Position numbers and translations under genes: made by a program. This document shows, in pieces, positions 49,929-57,550 of a stretch of 64,000 bases of DNA (its first letter is position 1; each line of letters begins with the position of its first letter). Below the pieces are notes generated by a model. It had not been told where the DNA came from. It worked only from the letters and a program-made list of their open reading frames with translations, and ran no database searches. This DNA is from Streptomyces sp. HmicA12 (GTDB taxonomy: Bacteria > Actinomycetota > Actinomycetes > Streptomycetales > Streptomycetaceae): assembly GCF_000373565.1 (NCBI RefSeq), contig NZ_KB891852.1, forward strand, positions 186,001-250,000, read 5' to 3'.

Positions 49929-52064
49929 GTGACCGCCGAAACGTCCGTGCCGTCCACAGCGCTGCTGACCGGAGCAGGCGGCATCGTGGACAAGGACAGT
50001 TCCAACTACACCGCGCGGCACCTGCTCGTCCTCGAGGGGCTCGAGGCCGTACGCAAGCGCCCGGGTATGTACATCGGCTCCACCGACAGCCGCGGTCTCA
50101 TGCACTGCCTCTGGGAGATCATCGACAACTCCGTCGACGAGGCTCTCGGTGGCCACTGCGACAACATCGAGGTGATCCTGCACGACGACGCCTCCGTCGA
50201 GGTGCGGGACAACGGCCGCGGCATCCCCGTGGACGTGGAGCCCAAGACCGGCCTCTCCGGAGTCGAGGTCGTCATGACCAAGCTCCACGCGGGCGGCAAG
50301 TTCGGCGGCGGGTCGTACGCGGCCTCCGGCGGCCTGCACGGCGTGGGCGCCTCCGTGGTGAACGCGCTGTCGGCGCGCCTCGACGTCGAGGTGGACCGGG
50401 GCGGGCACACGCACGCCATCAGCTTCCGGCGCGGCGTTCCCGGCGCCTTCTCCAAGCCCGGCCCCGACGCGCCGTTCGACTCCGCGGCCCGACTGAGCAA
50501 GATCAAGAAGGTTCCGAAGGCCCGCCAGGGCACGCGGGTGCGCTACTGGGCGGACCGGCAGATCTTCCTGAAGGACGCCAAGCTCTCCCTGGACACGCTG
50601 CACCAGCGCGCCCGCCAGACCGCCTTCCTGGTGCCGGGTCTGACCATCGTCGTACGGGACGAGTTCGGTCTCGGCGAGGGCGGCAGCAAGGGTGAGGAGT
50701 CCTTCCGCTTCGACGGCGGCATCAGCGAGTTCTGCGAGTACCTGGCGCAGGACAAGGCGGTCTGCGACGTCCTCCGCCTCACCGGGCAGGGCACCTTCAA
50801 GGAGACCGTCCCGGTGCTCGACGAGCACGGGCAGATGACGCCGACCGAGGTCCAGCGAGAGCTCGGCGTCGACGTCGCGCTGCGCTGGGGCACCGGCTAC
50901 GACACGACCATCAAGTCGTTCGTGAACATCATCGCCACGCCCAAGGGCGGTACCCACGTCTCCGGTTTCGAGCGCTCGCTCACGAAGACGATGAACGAGG
51001 TGCTGCGCTCCCAGAAGCTGCTGCGTGTCGCCGAGGACGACATCGTCAAGGACGACGCCCTCGAGGGCCTCACGGCCGTCGTCACGGTGCGCCTCGCGGA
51101 GCCGCAGTTCGAGGGCCAGACCAAGGAGGTCCTCGGCACCTCGGCGGCGAACCGGATCGTCGCCAATGTGATCGCCAAGGAGCTCAAGGCGTTCCTGACG
51201 TCCACCAAGCGCGACGCCAAGGCGCAGGCCCGTTCCGTCATGGAGAAGGCCGTCGCCGCGGCCCGCACCCGCATCGCGGCCCGTCAGCACAAGGACGCGC
51301 AGCGCCGCAAGACGGCGCTGGAGTCGTCGTCGCTGCCGGCGAAGCTCGCGGACTGCCGCAGTGACGACGTGGAGCGCAGCGAGCTGTTCATCGTCGAGGG
51401 AGACTCGGCGCTCGGCACCGCCAAGCTCGCACGGAACTCCGAGTTCCAGGCGCTCCTGCCGATCCGCGGCAAGATCCTCAACGTTCAGAAGTCGTCCGTC
51501 TCCGACATGCTGAAGAACGTCGAGTGCGGCGCGATCATCCAGGTCATAGGAGCAGGGTCCGGACGGACCTTCGATCTCGACGCGGCGCGCTACGGCAAGA
51601 TCATCCTGCTCGTCGACGCCGATGTCGACGGCGCGCACATCCGTACGTTGCTGCTGACGCTGTTCCAGCGCTACATGCGGCCGATGATCGAGGCGGGCCG
51701 GGTCTTCGCCGCCGTGCCGCCGCTGCACCGCATCGAGCTGGTCCAGCCCAAGAAGGGCCAGGACAAGTACGTCTACACGTACTCGGACCGTGAGCTGCGC
51801 GAGACGCTGCTCGAGTTCCAGCGCAAGAACGTCCGGTACAAGGACTCCATCCAGCGCTACAAGGGTCTGGGCGAGATGGACGCCGATCAGCTGGCCGAGA
51901 CCACGATGGACCCGCGCCACCGCACGCTGCGCCGGATCAACATCGGCGAGCTGGAGGCGGCCGAGCAGGTCTTCGATCTGCTGATGGGCAACGACGTGGC
52001 GCCGCGCAAGGAGTTCATCAGCAGCTCCGCGGCGACCCTCGACCGCTCACGCATCGACGCGTAG
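49929..52064 (+). CDS. parE: DNA topoisomerase IV subunit B (GyrB/ParE family)
   Basis: 711 aa. ATPase subunit that powers strand passage for decatenation. Seen: GHKL ATPase (EGLEAVRKRPGMYIG, IIDNSVDEALGG, DNGRGIP, GLHGVGASVVNALS), transducer domain, and TOPRIM with VEGDSALG and VDADVDGAHIRTLLLT, ending in QRYKGLGEMDADQL. Assignment as topoisomerase IV rather than gyrase rests on its location far from gyrA/dnaA and beside hrdB, as in Streptomyces. GTG 49929 has GAGGAG 7 nt upstream. A hairpin follows the stop. Confidence 0.92.
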   Translation: MTAETSVPSTALLTGAGGIVDKDSSNYTARHLLVLEGLEAVRKRPGMYIGSTDSRGLMHCLWEIIDNSVDEALGGHCDNIEVILHDDASVEVRDNGRGIPVDVEPKTGLSGVEVVMTKLHAGGKFGGGSYAASGGLHGVGASVVNALSARLDVEVDRGGHTHAISFRRGVPGAFSKPGPDAPFDSAARLSKIKKVPKARQGTRVRYWADRQIFLKDAKLSLDTLHQRARQTAFLVPGLTIVVRDEFGLGEGGSKGEESFRFDGGISEFCEYLAQDKAVCDVLRLTGQGTFKETVPVLDEHGQMTPTEVQRELGVDVALRWGTGYDTTIKSFVNIIATPKGGTHVSGFERSLTKTMNEVLRSQKLLRVAEDDIVKDDALEGLTAVVTVRLAEPQFEGQTKEVLGTSAANRIVANVIAKELKAFLTSTKRDAKAQARSVMEKAVAAARTRIAARQHKDAQRRKTALESSSLPAKLADCRSDDVERSELFIVEGDSALGTAKLARNSEFQALLPIRGKILNVQKSSVSDMLKNVECGAIIQVIGAGSGRTFDLDAARYGKIILLVDADVDGAHIRTLLLTLFQRYMRPMIEAGRVFAAVPPLHRIELVQPKKGQDKYVYTYSDRELRETLLEFQRKNVRYKDSIQRYKGLGEMDADQLAETTMDPRHRTLRRINIGELEAAEQVFDLLMGNDVAPRKEFISSSAATLDRSRIDA

Positions 52065-52078
52065 GACACCTGGCACCG

Positions 52079-52106
52079 AAGGGGCGCGCCGCACGGCGCG
52101 CCCCTT
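52079..52106 (+). terminator. parE terminator
   Basis: AAGGGGCGCGCC (52079-52090) pairs perfectly with GGCGCGCCCCTT (52095-52106), loop GCAC, then T-rich start TCCTG. Confidence 0.9.
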
Positions 52107-52120
52107 CCTGCGTCCGCTGC

Positions 52121-52142
52121 GGCTCCACCCCTGGGTGGAGCC
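52121..52142. promoter_or_regulatory. 22-bp perfect palindrome before the DUF1453-kinase-regulator operon
   Basis: GGCTCCACCC-CT-GGGTGGAGCC, followed by ATCCACCCGGGATCCACCCC (52148-52167 region), i.e. repeated CCACCC half sites 85-130 bp upstream of the operon's first gene. Candidate operator. Confidence 0.6.
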
Positions 52143-52249
52143 GCACGATCCACCCGGGATCCACCCCGGCTCCGATCTCCTGAACTGCCGTTTTCCGTAG
52201 CGTCGAAGGCGTTGAACCACTCCGCTCCGACCGTTCCACGGAGGCAGCC

Positions 52250-52756
52250 ATGTCCGGGCCGACCGAAGTCCTGGTGATCGTCGCAGTCGTCGTACTCGTC
52301 CTCGTGCGCCAGTTCAGGACCGAGCGTCTGTCGATGGACCGCAAATGGTGGCTGCTGCCCCTGATCCTCGGGTTCGTGGCGGTCAAGGACGGCTCGCTCG
52401 CCGACCCGCAGCACATGGCGGAGTCGGGGGTCCTGCTCGGCATCGAGCTGTTGGTCAGCCTCGGCACAGGCATCGGGTGGGCGTTCACCACCCGGATCTG
52501 GGCCGATGAGTACGGCGACGTCTGGACCAAGGGCACGGTCGCGACCGCGGGTGCCTGGGCCGGCGGCATCGCCGCCCGTGCGGCCGTGGTAGGTGTAGGC
52601 CTCGCGATGGGCGTCCATCTGGGTAGTTCCTCGCTCATGCTGGGCATCGCCCTCTCGCTCCTGGCGCGCTCCGGAGTCCTGATGTGGCGGGCCGGCCATG
52701 AGCAGGCGGCGTACGTTGGAGCCGTCCCGCAGCCGGCCTGGGAGGACCGCAGGTGA
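52250..52756 (+). CDS. DUF1453 membrane protein
   Basis: 168 aa with four to five membrane helices (TEVLVIVAVVVLVLV, WWLLPLILGFVAV, LLGIELLVSLGTGIGWAF, AGGIAARAAVVGVGLAM, LMLGIALSLLARSG) and a short acidic C-terminus. It resembles the DUF1453 (CcdC-like) family, role unknown. ATG 52250 has GGAGG upstream. Its stop overlaps the next start as GTGA (52753-52756), so it is translationally coupled to the sensor kinase and may be an accessory of that system. Confidence 0.8.
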   Translation: MSGPTEVLVIVAVVVLVLVRQFRTERLSMDRKWWLLPLILGFVAVKDGSLADPQHMAESGVLLGIELLVSLGTGIGWAFTTRIWADEYGDVWTKGTVATAGAWAGGIAARAAVVGVGLAMGVHLGSSSLMLGIALSLLARSGVLMWRAGHEQAAYVGAVPQPAWEDRR

Positions 52757-53910
52757 GTCCGAGTCTCTGGACGACATGGCCGTCGCGGGAGGCGCTCTCC
52801 CGCGACGGGCTGACGCGCGCCCGGCGGATGCTGGCCCGGACGGTACGGGTCGTGGTGCTGGTGGTCCTGCTGTGGACCGCCGTCACCGAACGGGACGTCG
52901 CGGACTGGGCGCTCGTGGTGACGCCCATCGGGGTGCTGGGTTGCGCGGCCGCCGCATGGGGGTTCTTCCGGACCACCCTCGAGCACCGGCTGTGGCCGTC
53001 GCTCGGGCTGCTCGCCGTCCTCCTGCTGTTCGCCGTGGGCGCTCAGCAGATCGGGTTGGTCGGGCCGGCTGTCGTGCTGTGGTGCGGTTGCGCGGTCAGC
53101 GCGCTGGAGCGCATGCCGCTCGTGGCCGCGGCGCCCGCCACCGTGGTGTCACTGACCGGCTTCGCTGTGGCCAACAGCGACGCCTGGCTGACCACCGCGG
53201 TCGTCGCGCTGGGCCTGTGTCTCTCCGGCTATGTCCTGCGTCTGGACGCCGAGGCCAGGGGCACCGCCCAGCGCCTGCTGGTGCAGGAGCGTGCCGCGCG
53301 TGCCGCCGAGGCCGAGTCGGCGGCCCTCGCCGAGCGGGCGCGCATCGCCCGGGAGATCCACGACGTCCTCGCGCACAGCCTCTCCGCCCAGCTCGTGCAC
53401 CTGGAGGCGGCGCGGCTCCTGATCGAGCGGGGCGCCGACCGGGAGCAGATCCTGGAGCGGGTCGTGGCGGCGCGCGGCATGGCGCGCGACGGCCTCACCG
53501 AGACCCGGCTGGCGCTGACGGCGCTGCGCGGTGAGATGACGCCGCTGGAGGAGTTCCTCGAGGGGCTGGTCAAGGCCCAGGACGGGGCCACGCTCACGGT
53601 GGAGGGCGAGCGCCGGCCGATGCCTGTGGAGGCCTCCCAGGCGGTGCGCAGGGTGGCGCAGGAGGCCCTGACGAACGTACGCAAGCACGCGCCGGGGGCG
53701 AAGACGGCGATGTGCCTCGCGTACGGCCCGCGCGAAGTCGCCCTGGAGATACGGGACTCGGGGGCGTCCCGTCAGCACGCGGAGCTCACTGTCAGTGGCT
53801 CCGGTTACGGTCTGTTGGGGATGAGGGAGCGTGCCGAGCTGCTGGGCGGGACGCTGGAGGCAGGGCCGTACGAGGAGGGTTTCGTGGTCACGTTGAAGGT
53901 GCCCGTATGA
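52753..53910 (+). CDS. NarL-system sensor histidine kinase (HisKA_3)
   Basis: 385 aa. Five or six membrane helices within residues about 28-160, then a coiled coil (QRLLVQERAARAAEAESAALAERAR) and the dimerisation/phosphoacceptor box EIHDVLAHSLS (about residues 200-210). ATP-binding region with N box QEALTNVRKHAPG and G box GSGYGLLGMRERAELLGG. The signal is probably membrane-associated as there is no large extracellular domain. The gene overlaps its neighbours at both ends by 4 bp (GTGA, ATGA). Confidence 0.93.
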   Translation: MSPSLWTTWPSREALSRDGLTRARRMLARTVRVVVLVVLLWTAVTERDVADWALVVTPIGVLGCAAAAWGFFRTTLEHRLWPSLGLLAVLLLFAVGAQQIGLVGPAVVLWCGCAVSALERMPLVAAAPATVVSLTGFAVANSDAWLTTAVVALGLCLSGYVLRLDAEARGTAQRLLVQERAARAAEAESAALAERARIAREIHDVLAHSLSAQLVHLEAARLLIERGADREQILERVVAARGMARDGLTETRLALTALRGEMTPLEEFLEGLVKAQDGATLTVEGERRPMPVEASQAVRRVAQEALTNVRKHAPGAKTAMCLAYGPREVALEIRDSGASRQHAELTVSGSGYGLLGMRERAELLGGTLEAGPYEEGFVVTLKVPV

Positions 53911-54644
53911 GCGGGGCCGAGGCGGGGGAGCGCGGGGGCAGGCCGTCGGCCCGCGTGGTGGTGGTCGACGACCAGACGGTGGTGCGGGAAGGCATCGTGA
54001 TGCTGCTCGGGCTGCTGCCCGGGATCGAGGTGGTCGGCTCCGCGGGCGACGGGGAGGAGGCGGTCGCGCGCGTGGCGGAGCTGGCGCCGGACGTCGTCCT
54101 GATGGACCTGCGCATGCCGCGCTGCGACGGAGTCGAGGCGACCAGACGGATCAGGGCCGAGTACCCGGGCACCCAGGTCGTCATCCTGACCACCTACGCC
54201 GACGACGACTCGCTGTTCCCGGCCCTCACCGCGGGAGCGCGCGGATATCTCACCAAGGACGCGGACGGGGACGAGATCGTCCGGGCCGTCGAGGACGTGC
54301 TGTCCGGCGACGCGGGGCTCTCCCCGAAGATCCAGCGGAGACTGCTGGAGAGACTGTCGCGGCCCGAGCCCGTCGCGCCGGGGCCGACGGAGCCGCCGGA
54401 CGGTCTCACCGCGCGGGAGGCCGAGGTGCTGGTGCTCATCGCCGACGGACTGACGAACCAGGAGATCGCCCACGCCCTCCATGTCTCCACGGCGACGGTG
54501 AAGACCCACATCAACAACCTGTTCGCGAAGACCGGCCTCAAGGACCGCGCGCAGGCGGTGCGGTACGCGTACCGGCACGGGCTGGCCGAGCCACCGGGAA
54601 CTTCCCTTGCCCAGCCATCACCTAATGGGGTGAAGGACTTGTGA
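53907..54644 (+). CDS. NarL/LuxR-family response regulator
   Basis: 245 aa. Receiver with phosphoacceptor Asp in VVLMDLRMPRCDGVEATR (about residue 70) and Lys in YLTKDA. C-terminal LuxR HTH: LTAREAEVLVLIADGLTNQE, then VSTATVKTHINNLFAKTGL (about residues 160-210). ATG 53907 overlaps the kinase stop as ATGA. Cognate regulator of the upstream kinase; the CCACCC palindrome at 52121-52142 is its best candidate target. A roughly 25-residue tail follows the HTH. Confidence 0.93.
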   Translation: MSGAEAGERGGRPSARVVVVDDQTVVREGIVMLLGLLPGIEVVGSAGDGEEAVARVAELAPDVVLMDLRMPRCDGVEATRRIRAEYPGTQVVILTTYADDDSLFPALTAGARGYLTKDADGDEIVRAVEDVLSGDAGLSPKIQRRLLERLSRPEPVAPGPTEPPDGLTAREAEVLVLIADGLTNQEIAHALHVSTATVKTHINNLFAKTGLKDRAQAVRYAYRHGLAEPPGTSLAQPSPNGVKDL

Positions 54645-54719
54645 GCCGAGTCCGGGATCTTCCCGATCTGTCCATCCTTGGGCACGCGGCCGAAGTGGGC
54701 CGCGGACAAGGAGAGTTCG

Positions 54720-55253
54720 GTGGAGAAGCACGACGGGCGCGAGACGGCGCAGTCCCGGACCGGTGATCGCGGTGCCATCGGCGATCCCTGGTACGACGCG
54801 CTGGCCTCGGGGTGGGGTGAGTTGGACGGTTCTGGCGCACCGGCGCCCGCCGCGCCTGCCCAGTCCGTGCCGGGGCAGCGGAGCGCGGCAGGGATCTATC
54901 TGGAGGTGCAGCGCAGTGCCGCATTCCAGGAAGTGCGCGGGCGCTATCGAAGGTTCGTCGTTCCCGCGGTCGCGGTGTTCTTCACCTGGTACGTCGCGTA
55001 CGTGGTGGCGGCCACGACCGCACCGGACCTGATGGCCCGGCCGGTCGCGGGCGCGGTGAACGTGGCGATGGTGGCTGGTCTCGGCCAGTTCGCCAGCACG
55101 TTCCTGCTGACGTGGCTGTACGCGCGACACGCACGGCTGCGCCGTGACCGGCCCGCGCTCGAATTGCGGTGGGACACCCAGGAGATGACGCGCGGAATCG
55201 CCGGCTCCACAAGCATGAACGGTTCGGCGCGGGGCGAAGGTGGCCAGTGGTGA
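54720..55253 (+). CDS. DUF485 membrane protein
   Basis: 177 aa. Hydrophilic first 85 residues, then the DUF485 core: VQRSAAFQEVRGRYRRFVVP and two membrane helices (VAVFFTWYVAYVVAATTA, VAGAVNVAMVAGLGQFAST). DUF485 proteins are usually encoded next to, and presumably work with, acetate/solute:cation symporters, and this one overlaps such a gene by 4 bp (GTGA, 55250-55253). GTG 54720 has AAGGAG 6 nt upstream. Confidence 0.9.
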   Translation: MEKHDGRETAQSRTGDRGAIGDPWYDALASGWGELDGSGAPAPAAPAQSVPGQRSAAGIYLEVQRSAAFQEVRGRYRRFVVPAVAVFFTWYVAYVVAATTAPDLMARPVAGAVNVAMVAGLGQFASTFLLTWLYARHARLRRDRPALELRWDTQEMTRGIAGSTSMNGSARGEGGQW

Positions 55254-56860
55254 CCGGGACGCATCAGACCCTGGCGTTGTTGCTGTTCAGCGCGTTCGTG
55301 GCGGTCACGCTCGGGATCACGACGTGGGTGAGCCGCAACCGGCACGGTTCGGCGGAGGAGTTCTACGCGGGCGGGCGGCTCTTCTCGCCCATGGAGAACG
55401 GTTTTGCCATCGCAGGGGACTACATGTCCGCGGCCTCCTTCCTCGGCATCTCCGGACTGATCGCGCTCTTCGGCTACGACGGGCTGCTCTACTCCGTGGG
55501 CTTCCTCGTGGCCTGGCTGGTGGTGCTCTTCCTGGTCGCCGAACTGGTGCGCAACTGCGGCCGGTTCACGCTCGCCGACGTCGTGGCGGCCCGGATGCGT
55601 GAGCGGCCCGTGCGCATCGCCGTGGGAACTTCCTCGGTCACCGTGTCCGTTCTCTATCTGGTGGCGCAGATGGTGGGTGCGGGGAGCCTGGTCGCACTGC
55701 TGCTGGGTGGCACGAGCGGGGCCGCGCAGGCATGGACCGTCGTCGCCGTGGGCGCGCTCATGGTCATCTATGTGTCGATGGGAGGGATGCGGGCCACCAC
55801 GTGGATCCAGATCGTGAAGGCCGTCCTGCTCATGGGCGGGACGATCGCCCTGACCGTGCTCGTCCTGGCGCGCTTCCACGGGGACTTCGACCAACTGCTG
55901 CGCACGGCCGCCGCGCGCAGCGGGCACGGCTCCGACTTCCTCGTGCCGGGCCTGAAGTACGGCGGGAGCTGGACCGCGCGCTTCGACTTCATCAGCCTGG
56001 GCCTCGCGCTCGTGCTCGGTACGGCGGGCCTTCCGCACATCCTGTCGCGCTTCTACACCGTGCCCACCGCGCGGGCCGCACGCCGCTCGGTCGTCTGGTC
56101 CATCGGGCTCATCGGCAGCTTCTACCTGATGACGATCGTGCTCGGCTTCGGCGCGGCCGCCATCGTGGGCTCCGATGCCGTGCGCGGCTCAAATGCGGCG
56201 GGGAACACGGCGGTTCCGCTGCTCGCCCTCGACCTGGGCGGCGGATCGGGCTCCACGGGAGGCACCGTGCTGTTCGCGGTCGTCGCCGCGGTCGCCTTCG
56301 CGACCATCCTCGCCGTGGTCGCCGGGATCACCCTGGCCTCCTCGGCGTCCGTGGCGCACGATCTGTATGCGTCGCTGCGGCGCCGCGACCGGGCCGGGAA
56401 GCCCGTCGGGAAGCAGTACAGCGAGGTCGCGGTGGCGCGGGTCGCCGCGGCCGGTATCGGCGTGCTCGCGATCGCTCTCGGCCTGCTCGCGCGCGATCTC
56501 AACGTCGCGTTCCTGGTCGGCCTGGCCTTCGCCGTCGCCGCCTCCGCCAACCTCCCGGTGCTGCTCTACTCGCTGTTCTGGCGGAACTTCACGACGCGCG
56601 GGGCGGTGTGGTCGGTCTACGGCGGGCTTGTGCCCGCCCTGGTGCTCGTCGTGCTGTCACCGGTCGTCTCGGGCAGCCCCACCTCGCTGTTCCCCGGTGT
56701 GGACTTCCAGTACTTTCCGCTGGAGAACCCGGGGCTCGTCTCCATCCCGCTCGGGTTCCTGGCGGGCTGGCTGGGCACCGTGACCTCGCCCGAGCCGCCG
56801 GACGAGGCCAAGCACGCGGAGACCGAGGTGCGGGCGCTCACCGGCGCCGGGGCCGTCTGA
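55250..56860 (+). CDS. solute:sodium symporter, ActP/acetate-pyruvate type
   Basis: 536 aa with about 13 membrane helices, SSS family. Family-like segments: FYAGGRLFSPMENGFAIAGDYMSAASFLGISG, GTAGLPHILSRFYTVPTA, FATILAVVAGITLASSASVAHD. The unbroken resemblance is to ActP/MctC monocarboxylate carriers; the true substrate is not known. The loop KKxY-type sequence GKPVGKQYSE is hydrophilic. It is co-translated with the DUF485 gene and convergent (12-bp gap) with a CitA/CitB-type two-component system that may sense its substrate. Confidence 0.9.
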   Translation: MTGTHQTLALLLFSAFVAVTLGITTWVSRNRHGSAEEFYAGGRLFSPMENGFAIAGDYMSAASFLGISGLIALFGYDGLLYSVGFLVAWLVVLFLVAELVRNCGRFTLADVVAARMRERPVRIAVGTSSVTVSVLYLVAQMVGAGSLVALLLGGTSGAAQAWTVVAVGALMVIYVSMGGMRATTWIQIVKAVLLMGGTIALTVLVLARFHGDFDQLLRTAAARSGHGSDFLVPGLKYGGSWTARFDFISLGLALVLGTAGLPHILSRFYTVPTARAARRSVVWSIGLIGSFYLMTIVLGFGAAAIVGSDAVRGSNAAGNTAVPLLALDLGGGSGSTGGTVLFAVVAAVAFATILAVVAGITLASSASVAHDLYASLRRRDRAGKPVGKQYSEVAVARVAAAGIGVLAIALGLLARDLNVAFLVGLAFAVAASANLPVLLYSLFWRNFTTRGAVWSVYGGLVPALVLVVLSPVVSGSPTSLFPGVDFQYFPLENPGLVSIPLGFLAGWLGTVTSPEPPDEAKHAETEVRALTGAGAV

Positions 56861-56872
56861 CCGGGGCACGAC

Positions 56873-57550
56873 CTAGAGGCCTGCTGCCCACTCGTAGCGG
56901 TGCTCGGGACGCCCGGTGTCGCCGTACCTGAGGCTCAGCCGCACCCGCCCGGTTCGCTCCAGGAGCTTGAGATAGCGCTGGGCGGTCTGGCGGCTGAGCC
57001 GGGTCCGGTCGGCCAACTCCTGCGCGGAGAGCGGGCCTTCGGCGCCCATCATGGTCCTGCGGACGAGTTCGGCGGTGCCGGGGGAGTGCCCCTTGGGCAG
57101 CTCGGGGGCCGAGGTGGCGGACAGGGCGCCGAAGATCCGGTCGACCTCCGACTGCTCGGCCTCGCCCCCGCCGTCGAGGGTGCGGCGCAGCGTCGCGTAC
57201 GCCTCCAGCTTGCCGCGCAGGCCCGCGAACGAGAACGGCTTGACCAGATACTGCAGAGCTCCTTGGCGCATGGCCGCCTGCACGGTCGCCACGTCGCGCG
57301 CCGCGGTCACCATGATCACGTCGACCTGGTGGCCGCGCTCGCGCACTCTTCGGGCGACGGCGAGCCCGGTCTCGTCCGGCAGATAGTGATCGAGGAGCAC
57401 CAGGTCGACCGCCAGCTCCTCGATCCTCTCCAGCGCCTCGGCCGCGCTGTGCGCCTTGCCCGCCACCCGGAATCCCGGAACCTTCGCCACGTAGGCGGCG
57501 TTCACGTCGGCCACGCGCGCGTCGTCGTCCACGACCAGTACCTCGATCAT
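56873..57550 (-). CDS. CitB/DcuR-type response regulator
   Basis: 225 aa. Receiver domain: VLVVDDDARVADVN, phosphoacceptor Asp in LVLLDHYLPDETGL (about residue 54), Lys in YLVKPFSF. The C-terminal part is a winged HTH of the CitB kind (LSAQELADRTRLSRQTAQRYLKLLERTGRV). It overlaps the kinase gene by 4 bp (57547-57550). Probably controls the neighbouring DUF485-symporter operon (inference from convergence and from known carboxylate-sensing relatives). Confidence 0.92.
   Translation of the reverse strand: MIEVLVVDDDARVADVNAAYVAKVPGFRVAGKAHSAAEALERIEELAVDLVLLDHYLPDETGLAVARRVRERGHQVDVIMVTAARDVATVQAAMRQGALQYLVKPFSFAGLRGKLEAYATLRRTLDGGGEAEQSEVDRIFGALSATSAPELPKGHSPGTAELVRRTMMGAEGPLSAQELADRTRLSRQTAQRYLKLLERTGRVRLSLRYGDTGRPEHRYEWAAGL

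Noticed and set aside
49985..49993. CGTGGACAA as an extra DnaA box (also near 19693)
   Set aside because: One mismatch each and located inside coding sequence, expected by chance at this GC content.
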